A stretch of DNA of 64,000 nucleotides, from contig NC_014759.1 of NCBI RefSeq assembly GCF_000183425.1, positions 992,001-1,056,000 of the forward strand, read 5' to 3'. The position numbers and the translations under genes are program-made. Numbering within the stretch: the first letter of the stretch is position 1; every line of letters begins with the position of its first letter. The DNA is from Marivirga tractuosa DSM 4126 (GTDB lineage: Bacteria; Bacteroidota; Bacteroidia; Cytophagales; Cyclobacteriaceae). Shown piece after piece: positions 55,862-61,974 of the stretch. Under the pieces are notes generated by a model that worked only from the letters and a program-made list of their open reading frames with translations, was not told the origin of the DNA and did not search any database.

Positions 55862-56344
55862 AATTCAATTACTTTATATTGATTAAAATTAACTATAATA
55901 TTATGAGATTCCATTTTATTTTGGAATGACATTCTATTCTATCATATTAAAAAACTCAATAAATGAGTATATAGTTAATTTAAACTCATACTTGTGTTCT
56001 GTGCGTCATCCTCGCAAAGGCGGGGATCTTCTAATTTTAATCACAGATTAAAATATCGAATAAACTGGTTGTTTAAATCTAAAATAATTTAAAATCCATC
56101 TATAAAATTGCTGAAACAAAGTTTCAGCAAGACCAGATCCCTGCCTTCGCAGGGATGACGCACGGATTAAAACAAGCAATAAATGAAAAAAAAATCTCTT
56201 ATTCAGCTGAATATGCTAATTCCGAGAAAGGTGGGTACTGTCATCTACAAAAATTAAAGAATTGAATACAATCCAATTTCCCATTCAATTTCACCCTCCT
56301 CTAAATTTTAAATCGTAATTTCGCTTTTTAATTAAATCATAATA
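55862..56344. repeat. Spacer with a paired hairpin repeat element
   Basis: A 483-base spacer. The left arm GTGCGTCATCCTCGCAAAGG (from 56001) pairs imperfectly with the right arm at 56135-56163 (GGATCC-CTGCCTTCGCAGGGATGACGCAC type), both containing GTCATCC. Between them is a perfect 10-bp stem-loop, TTGCTGAAAC-AAA-GTTTCAGCAA (56108-56130). GTCATCCyyGCnAAGGCrGGGATC-type sequences are common intergenic repeats in many bacteria. No coding frame was accepted. Confidence 0.65.
56108..56130. repeat. Perfect 10-bp hairpin inside the repeat element
   Basis: TTGCTGAAAC / GTTTCAGCAA with an AAA loop. No T-run follows on either strand. Confidence 0.7.
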
Positions 56345-56791
56345 ATGAAACCAACAGTAGACCCGAATAATTTTAAATTTTCAGAAGATATTCAAGTGCG
56401 GTGGACGGATTTAGATCCATTGGCACATGTTAATAATTCCATTTACATTCAATATTTCGAAATAGCTCGAGGCAGATATATGCTGCAAGCATCCCCTAGC
56501 TGGGATTGGCACAAACATATGTTTTTGCTCGCCAATATTAATTGTAGCTATCTGCAAGAATTAAAAATCGGAATGGCTAAAACCAAATGCTGGGTGCGAA
56601 CCAAAGAAATGGGCAAGAAAAGCTTTGTGTTGGAATATATGATTACCACTGAGGACAATACAGTTCATACCGTTGGAACTTCTATACAGGTGATGTTTGA
56701 TACCAAGAATAAAACCACCATCGAGATTCCTGATTGGTTAAGAAATGAGCTAATGGCTTATGAAAAAGAAGGAAGCATAGAAGTAAAATAG
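56345..56791 (+). CDS. Acyl-CoA thioesterase, 4HBT hot-dog fold
   Basis: A 148-aa protein of the 4-hydroxybenzoyl-CoA thioesterase/YbgC type. The family signature RWTDLDPLAHVNNSIYIQYFEIARGRYM (about residues 20-47) carries the active-site Asp and the conserved His-x-Asn. The remainder has alternating strands (KCWVRTKEMGKKSFVLEYMI, GTSIQVMFD) of the hot-dog fold. It hydrolyses acyl-CoA thioesters; the chain length is not predictable. Single gene preceded by a repeat-rich spacer and a degenerate -7 box (TAATTTCG). No operon partner is evident. Confidence 0.88.
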   Translation: MKPTVDPNNFKFSEDIQVRWTDLDPLAHVNNSIYIQYFEIARGRYMLQASPSWDWHKHMFLLANINCSYLQELKIGMAKTKCWVRTKEMGKKSFVLEYMITTEDNTVHTVGTSIQVMFDTKNKTTIEIPDWLRNELMAYEKEGSIEVK

Positions 56792-56868
56792 ATGCCAGCT
56801 GACAAATAGGCTTTAAAATAAAACTAAAGAAGGCCTTAAGTCGTTGTTTGAGAAAAATTCATAATATC

Positions 56869-57507
56869 ATGATAAGAAATACAGCAATTGTAATCCTAAG
56901 CATATTATTCTTTGCATGTGCTGCAGAAAATAAAAAATCTGATAAAACAGCAACTGAAACTAATGTTATACAAAATACCGCAGCCTTAGACACCGCTTAT
57001 TTTGCTGGTGGTTGTTTTTGGTGCGTTGAGGCATCATTTGAGCAAATAAAGGGCGTTAGAGAAGCAATCTCTGGTTATTCAGGGGGAGAAGAAAAAAATC
57101 CATCTTACAAAGAGGTGAGTTATGGAAGAACTAATCATGCGGAAGCCGTGATGGTTTTGTATGATTCGTCTGTGATCAGTTATGAAACGTTGTTAGAAAT
57201 ATTTTTTGTTGCTCATGATCCTACTCAATTAAATAGACAAGGACCAGATGTTGGAAAGCAATACCGATCTGCCATTTTCTACCGCAATTCCACTGAAAAG
57301 AATTTAGCTTTGAAGAAAATGAATGAATTGGCTTCGAAATTTGATAATGAAATCGTGACTGAATTGACTGCTTTCACTAAATTTTGGGAAGCGGAAGATT
57401 ACCATCAGGATTATGAAAAGAAAAATCCTAATGATCGTTATATCGTGAATGTTTCAAAGCCTAAAATTGATAAAGTAGCGAAGGAGTTTAAGGATTTATT
57501 GAAGTGA
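56869..57507 (+). CDS. msrA: Peptide-methionine (S)-S-oxide reductase, lipoprotein form
   Basis: MsrA reduces the S epimer of methionine sulfoxide. From the ATG at 56869 the protein is 212 aa; an in-frame TTG at 56848 lies upstream but the ATG gives a better signal. The lipobox is FFACA (Cys17), so this MsrA is anchored in the envelope and would repair periplasmic or outer-membrane proteins. The catalytic motif GGCFWCVE places the nucleophile at Cys49. YSGGEEKNPSYKEVSYGRTNHAEAV, ELLEIFFVAHDPTQLNRQGPDVGKQYRS and AEDYHQDY follow as in the family. No second recycling Cys is obvious near the C terminus. No msrB gene is adjacent. Confidence 0.94.
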   Translation: MIRNTAIVILSILFFACAAENKKSDKTATETNVIQNTAALDTAYFAGGCFWCVEASFEQIKGVREAISGYSGGEEKNPSYKEVSYGRTNHAEAVMVLYDSSVISYETLLEIFFVAHDPTQLNRQGPDVGKQYRSAIFYRNSTEKNLALKKMNELASKFDNEIVTELTAFTKFWEAEDYHQDYEKKNPNDRYIVNVSKPKIDKVAKEFKDLLK

Positions 57508-57511
57508 TAAA

Positions 57512-57549
57512 AGTCTAGATTCTAGAACCTAGAGGCTAGAATCTAGACT
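57512..57549. repeat. CTAGA palindrome, copy 2, between convergent msrA and arsC
   Basis: A perfect 14-bp inverted repeat AGTCTAGATTCTAG / CTAGAATCTAGACT with a 10-nt centre fills most of the 52-base gap between two stop codons. It is made of TCTAGA words like those at 31838-31862 and could act as a bidirectional terminator-like structure. Confidence 0.6.
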
Positions 57550-57559
57550 AAAATCATAA

Positions 57560-57898
57560 TTATATAAGGTCTAAAACTTTTTCAGGCGGTCGTCCTACCA
57601 CTGCCTTATCGCCATTAATGAAAATAGGCCTTTCGATCATCTTGGGTTCTGCTATCATAGCTTCAATCCATTTTGAATCTGATAAATCTTTCCCCTTATA
57701 TAATTCTTTAAAAACCTTTTCATTTTTGCGCAATAAATCTTCTGCTTTCATATCTAATTTCTGAAGTAGATCTTCTAATTCAGCATGAGTGGGTATGTTT
57801 TTCAAATATTCAACAATTTCAGGCTCAATTCCTTTTTCTTGCAGTAGTTTCAAAGCCTCTCTGCTCTTTCCACATCTGGGATTGTGATATAGTTTCAT
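57560..57898 (-). CDS. arsC: ArsC-family arsenate reductase (glutaredoxin type)
   Basis: A 112-aa protein of the ArsC/Spx-like family. The single catalytic Cys9 is in HNPRCGKSREAL. The Arg-based oxyanion site, AEPKMIERPIFINGDKAVVGRPPEKVL, follows at about 80-105 and matches arsenate reductases of the glutathione/glutaredoxin class. In Bacteroidota many ArsC homologues of this type are annotated without experimental support, and no other ars gene (arsB, arsR) is present here. The usual second Cys of the CxxC Spx form is absent. It is convergent with msrA. True function (arsenate reduction versus general thiol redox) is uncertain. Confidence 0.8.
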   Translation of the reverse strand: MKLYHNPRCGKSREALKLLQEKGIEPEIVEYLKNIPTHAELEDLLQKLDMKAEDLLRKNEKVFKELYKGKDLSDSKWIEAMIAEPKMIERPIFINGDKAVVGRPPEKVLDLI

Positions 57899-57909
57899 GT
57901 GTATATGTT

Positions 57910-58087
57910 TTAATTTATAAGAGTCAATACTTGTCCCGTACCAGAGATCGGGATGGAATCTTTGATTAAAAATTCATCTTCGGTTTGTGTAAAATTCGAA
58001 CCTGAATTTTTAATGTCGATTTCATAGTTTTCAATTTTAAGTAAAGTATGTTCCTTATTCTTCGGAATTTGTTTACAAATGTTGTAT
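57910..58087 (-). pseudogene. Coding-like stretch without a start codon (possible gene remnant)
   Basis: Between arsC and xerD the minus strand is open for about 58 codons and translates plausibly (KEHTLLKIENYEIDI, DEFLIKDSIPISGTGQV, ending LTLIN-stop at 57910-57912). It has no ATG or GTG and no useful TTG, and a stop codon lies directly upstream, so it cannot be a complete gene. It also contains an intergenic-type hairpin TCCCG...CGGGA (about 57934-57953). It may be the decayed 3' end of a gene or chance. Confidence 0.25.
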
Positions 58088-58101
58088 TACAGCCCTAATA
58101 A

Positions 58102-59001
58102 TTATGCTCTTGGGTGAAATTCCTTTAGCGTTTGACTTAAATAATCCCTGTCCAAATGCGTATAAATCTCAGTGGTGGTGATGGATTCATGCCCCAGCAT
58201 TTCTTGCACTGCTCTAAGATCAGCACCTCCTTCAATTAAATGTGTGGCAAAAGAATGACGGAAAGTATGCGGACTTACATTTTTCCTAATTCCTGCCATA
58301 ACACATTGCTTTTTAATCATGGTGAAAACTGAAATTCTACTGATGGCTCCACCAAAACGATTCAAAAAGACGATATCTCTGGCTTCAGGTTTGGGCTTTT
58401 GATGTACTCTTACCTCAGTAAGGTAAATTTTTAATTGTTTGGCTGCAGACTTTCCCATCGGAACTAATCTTTCTTTGCTGCCCTTCCCGATTATTCTCAA
58501 AAACCCTAGATCAAAATAAGTATTGGAAATTTTGAGACTGGTTAATTCGGTTACCCTTAAACCTGATGAATATAAAACTTCCAGCATAGTCAAATCTCGC
58601 TGGCCATTTGCTGTACTTCTATCGATGGAAGAGATTATTTGTTCGATTTCATCAAAGCTCAAAACATCTGGTAATTTCCTTCCTAGTTTGGGAGCCTCCA
58701 GCAGTTCCGCTGGATTATCTTCGATGATATCTTCGAAAACTAAATATTTATAAAAGCCTTTGATTCCCGAAACCACTCTAGCCTGTGTATGGACTGTCAT
58801 GCCCAATTCATTTACATATTCCAGAAAATTATGTAAATCAGTAGAAGAAACTTGCAAAGGGTCTACATTTCGATTGGAGATATCCAAAAACTGTTTTAGC
58901 TTTATCACATCATGAACGTAGGCGGCAACCGTATTTTCTGCCAATGAACGTTCTAATTGTAAATAATTTTTATATTCAGTTAAAAATACATCCCAAGCCA
59001 T
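58102..59001 (-). CDS. xerD: Tyrosine recombinase XerD (or XerC-like)
   Basis: A 299-aa site-specific tyrosine recombinase. The N-terminal SAM-like core-binding domain (about 1-90) is followed by the catalytic domain with all active residues: Arg149 in SSGLRVTEL, Lys173 in GKGSKERLVP, His245 and Arg248 in HTFRHSFATHL, His271 in LGHESITTT, and the nucleophile Tyr280 in EIYTHLD. Length and motifs match the chromosome-dimer resolution recombinase acting at dif. Bacteroidota often use XerD-like enzymes for this and the XerC/XerD distinction is by similarity only. The start lies 11 bases from the divergent aroQ start, so the promoter of each gene lies inside the other gene. Confidence 0.9.
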   Translation of the reverse strand: MAWDVFLTEYKNYLQLERSLAENTVAAYVHDVIKLKQFLDISNRNVDPLQVSSTDLHNFLEYVNELGMTVHTQARVVSGIKGFYKYLVFEDIIEDNPAELLEAPKLGRKLPDVLSFDEIEQIISSIDRSTANGQRDLTMLEVLYSSGLRVTELTSLKISNTYFDLGFLRIIGKGSKERLVPMGKSAAKQLKIYLTEVRVHQKPKPEARDIVFLNRFGGAISRISVFTMIKKQCVMAGIRKNVSPHTFRHSFATHLIEGGADLRAVQEMLGHESITTTEIYTHLDRDYLSQTLKEFHPRA

Positions 59002-59012
59002 AATCGAAAGTA

Positions 59013-59447
59013 ATGCAAAAAAGGAAAATCATCATCATAAACGGACCTAATTTAAATCTTTTGGGCAAAAGAGAACCTGAAATATATGGTGGGGATTCTT
59101 TCGAGGAATTTTTCAAGAAATTGCAAAACAAAAACCCTGAGTTTCAACTAGAATATTATCAATCCAATATTGAAGGTAAATTAGTAAGCAAAATACAACA
59201 AGCGGAAGGAGAAGTTGATGGAATTTTATTGAATGCTGCTGCTTATACGCACACTTCTGTTGCCATTCATGATGCTATAGGTGCCATAACAGTTCCTGTA
59301 GTGGAAATCCATATTTCCAATATCTATAAAAGAGAAGAATTCAGACACAAAAGCATTATATCTTCAAAATGTGTCGGCATGATTTCAGGGTTAGGGTTGA
59401 AAGGCTACCAGTTAGGTTTGGAATATTTTAAATCAACAAATAAATGA
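59013..59447 (+). CDS. aroQ: Type II 3-dehydroquinate dehydratase
   Basis: Step three of the shikimate pathway (3-dehydroquinate to 3-dehydroshikimate). The protein is 144 aa, the normal size for type II. INGPNLNLLGKREPEIYG (about residues 8-25) holds the catalytic loop Arg and Tyr. YQSNIEGKLVSKIQ, NAAAYTHTSVAIHDAI (Asn and catalytic His region), VEIHISN and FRHKSIIS follow. The ATG of the next gene overlaps its stop (ATGA), so aroQ and mgsA form an operon. The xerD start is 11 bases upstream on the other strand. Confidence 0.96.
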   Translation: MQKRKIIIINGPNLNLLGKREPEIYGGDSFEEFFKKLQNKNPEFQLEYYQSNIEGKLVSKIQQAEGEVDGILLNAAAYTHTSVAIHDAIGAITVPVVEIHISNIYKREEFRHKSIISSKCVGMISGLGLKGYQLGLEYFKSTNK

Positions 59448-59818
59448 AGATAGCAATAATAGCTCACGATGGAAAAAAACCTGAAATGGTTTCCTTCCTC
59501 AATAAAAACAAAGATAAGCTTAAGGAAATTTCTTTAGTGGCGACTGGAACTACGGGTAAATATGTGGAAAATACAGGCTTAAATGTAGAAAAATTGCTTT
59601 CTGGCCCAATAGGTGGTGATGCACAAATTGCAGCACTTTCCGCTGAGAAGAAATTAGAAATGGTGCTCTTTTTCAGAGATCCGCTTGGCAAACATCCTCA
59701 CGAACCCGATGTGCAAATGTTGATGAGGATTTGCGATGTCCATAATATTCCAATTGCTACTAATCCTGCTACGGCTCAACTACTTATTGATGCTTTTTGG
59801 AGCAAACAAATGGAATAA
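59444..59818 (+). CDS. mgsA: Methylglyoxal synthase
   Basis: Converts dihydroxyacetone phosphate to methylglyoxal and phosphate, a bypass of lower glycolysis used under phosphate limitation or sugar stress. The protein is 124 aa, slightly shorter than E. coli MgsA (152). Conserved parts are AHDGKKPEMVSF, VATGTTGKYVE, SGPIGGDAQIA (catalytic Asp region), FFRDPLGKHPHEPDV (catalytic His) and ATNPATAQLLI. The start overlaps the aroQ stop by 4 bases. The combination with aroQ has no obvious metabolic link. Confidence 0.95.
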   Translation: MKIAIIAHDGKKPEMVSFLNKNKDKLKEISLVATGTTGKYVENTGLNVEKLLSGPIGGDAQIAALSAEKKLEMVLFFRDPLGKHPHEPDVQMLMRICDVHNIPIATNPATAQLLIDAFWSKQME

Positions 59819-59926
59819 AATATTATTGACTGGTTTTCAGATATTTAAATAAAAATATTCGACCAATGCTATTGCTAAAGCTTATAGATAGTACTATCTT
59901 ACCAATAACTATAAACTTTTCATGCT

Positions 59927-61645
59927 ATGGCAGAACGCGAATTTATTCAATCAGGCACAACCGGTCCCCGTTTAAAGTACATTTTCAAAATCTTTAATAG
60001 CTATACAAGTGGCTGGATAGTTTCTGCCCTGCTTCTAACGGCTGCTTATGGCTACTTTTTTCAGTACGAATTTTTACAAGAATCGGGTCCAGTAAAATTA
60101 GCACTTACATTAGGTGGCGAATTTCTTCTAGCCCTTCTCATCACCGGACTGATCACCTTATACATTTATGATAAGAGACAGACTGATATGCCTATACAAC
60201 GTGTTTTCCCAGTAGTGATTTGGGGTAGAAAGTTTTTAGTGAAAGTAGGCCCACTTTTACGTCAATATTTATTTTCAAACGATCAAGAAGAAACACCCTA
60301 CAATAGAATCACCAGAAACTGGATTTATGCTACTTCAGCAGGAGTCAGCAACACCATTGGTTTTGGTAGCCAAATAGACATGGATAAAGTAGGCACAACG
60401 CTCATCATGCCTGCTACATTTACCAATACTAAAACCAAAACAGGAGACGAAACCGGTCATTTCTATAAAAAAGTTATCGGTGAACACACTGGCGTTCAAA
60501 CCTATACTTTGAAGCACTTTGTACACATTAGCGCTATGTCTTATGGCGCGCTTTCCTATAATGCACATGCTGCATTGAGTAAAGGAGCTAAAATGGCAGG
60601 AATTCTGCATAACACTGGCGAAGGATCATTGGCACCTTGCCATGAATATGGCGGTGCAGATTTAGTCTTCCAGATTGGAACAGCTAAATATGGAATCAGA
60701 ACAGAAGATGGGAATATGGATGACAATTTATTGAAAGAAATGGCCGATCATCCCCAGGTGAAAATGTTTGAAATCAAATTGGCACAAGGAGCAAAACCGG
60801 GTAAAGGTGGAATGTTGTTAAAGGAAAAAATCACAGCCGAAATTGCCCAGATAAGAAAAATCCCAATGGGAAAAGATGCCTATGCTCCAGCAAGACATAG
60901 AGAATTTTCTGATGTGGCAGGATTATTTGATTTCATCGATAAGGTTAGAAAAATCACCAATAAACCTGTAGGAATCAAAATGGTTATAGGTCATACCGTA
61001 GAGATTGAAGACATTGCCAAGAAAATGAAAGATGAGCCAGGCAGAGGACCAGATTATATTGTGATTGATGGTGGAGACGGAGGTACAGGAGCCTCTCCAC
61101 ACGTTTTAAGTTCTTATGCCGGTTTACCTATGAAGCAAGCTTTAGCGGTAGCAGACTGGGCTTTAAGACACAATGGCGTAAGAGATAAAGTAGTGCTTTT
61201 TGCCAGCGGTAAAATTGCTACTACCATCGACATAGCCGTTGCCATGGCATTGGGTGCAGATGCCGTTTATATTGCCAGAGGCTTTATGCTTTCATTAGGC
61301 TGTATTCAAGCCTTAGAATGCCATACCAACTCCTGTCCTACAGGCATAGCAACTCAAAACAAGCGCTTACAAAAAGCCTTGGATATAGAGGCTGCAGCCA
61401 AAAGAATTGCCACTTATGCCGATGCGCTCTATAAAGAAACCCAAATGCTTGCAGAATCATGTGGCTATGAAAGCCCTAATCAAATCACAGCAGATGACAT
61501 CATGGTGGTGACTTCACCGGGTCATTTAGATTATTTATCCGAACTACAAGGCATATCAGCCTTTGAAGCCAGTCAGGAAAGAAGATTGGCTAAAGAAAAA
61601 AACATGAGTGTTGGAGAAATGAAGATGCGAGGAGAAAAGGTTTAA
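59927..61645 (+). CDS. FMN-binding glutamate synthase family protein
   Basis: A 572-aa, membrane-tethered protein with the FMN-binding alpha-subunit-like domain of glutamate synthase. Two transmembrane helices are at about residues 30-53 (WIVSALLLTAAYGYFF) and 63-83 (ALTLGGEFLLALLITGLITL). The soluble part has HNTGEGSLAPCHEYGGADLVFQIGTAKYG, KPVGIKMVIGHTVE, VIDGGDGGTGASPHV (FMN phosphate site), and a Cys motif in LGCIQALECHTNSCPTGIATQ matching the [3Fe-4S] ligands of GltS. The amidotransferase half is absent, so it uses ammonia or another substrate, or has an unrelated role. Stand-alone proteins of this type are common in Bacteroidota and of uncertain substrate. Single gene. Confidence 0.87.
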   Translation: MAEREFIQSGTTGPRLKYIFKIFNSYTSGWIVSALLLTAAYGYFFQYEFLQESGPVKLALTLGGEFLLALLITGLITLYIYDKRQTDMPIQRVFPVVIWGRKFLVKVGPLLRQYLFSNDQEETPYNRITRNWIYATSAGVSNTIGFGSQIDMDKVGTTLIMPATFTNTKTKTGDETGHFYKKVIGEHTGVQTYTLKHFVHISAMSYGALSYNAHAALSKGAKMAGILHNTGEGSLAPCHEYGGADLVFQIGTAKYGIRTEDGNMDDNLLKEMADHPQVKMFEIKLAQGAKPGKGGMLLKEKITAEIAQIRKIPMGKDAYAPARHREFSDVAGLFDFIDKVRKITNKPVGIKMVIGHTVEIEDIAKKMKDEPGRGPDYIVIDGGDGGTGASPHVLSSYAGLPMKQALAVADWALRHNGVRDKVVLFASGKIATTIDIAVAMALGADAVYIARGFMLSLGCIQALECHTNSCPTGIATQNKRLQKALDIEAAAKRIATYADALYKETQMLAESCGYESPNQITADDIMVVTSPGHLDYLSELQGISAFEASQERRLAKEKNMSVGEMKMRGEKV

Positions 61646-61974
61646 AAAATTTAACCCAATGAGCACACTCCACAGAGTCAGATTATTTATATTCAATATT
61701 AGTTTTATTCTGTTTACTGACAAAAAGAAAAACACAATTCTATGTTTTGAAGTTTATTGAATGTATTTTCATAACTTCTATAAAGTAATTCAAAACAAGA
61801 CTAAGACAGCATGATAATAAGTACCGATAAAAGCATAGGAATATGAAACTGAAAAAGACATTTGAGCTAGTAAATTCTAATGTATTTTTTTAAAGCACAC
61901 GTGATCCAATATTAAATTATCATGTAAGCTTTTTCATTCTTCCAATTTATTTGAACCACTTTAATAATGAAATA
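61646..61974. other. AT-rich spacer, no gene seen
   Basis: A 329-base, strongly AT-rich spacer. I see no hairpin terminator with a good T-run, no tRNA and no coding frame longer than about 17 codons (a tiny ATG reading at about 61843 is not credible). The promoter of the propeller-sensor gene must lie in its right part. Confidence 0.5.

Noticed and set aside
61842..61893. 17-codon frame in the AT-rich spacer (MKLKKTFELVNS...)
   Set aside because: Too short, no promoter or conserved signal, and composition explained by the AT-rich background.
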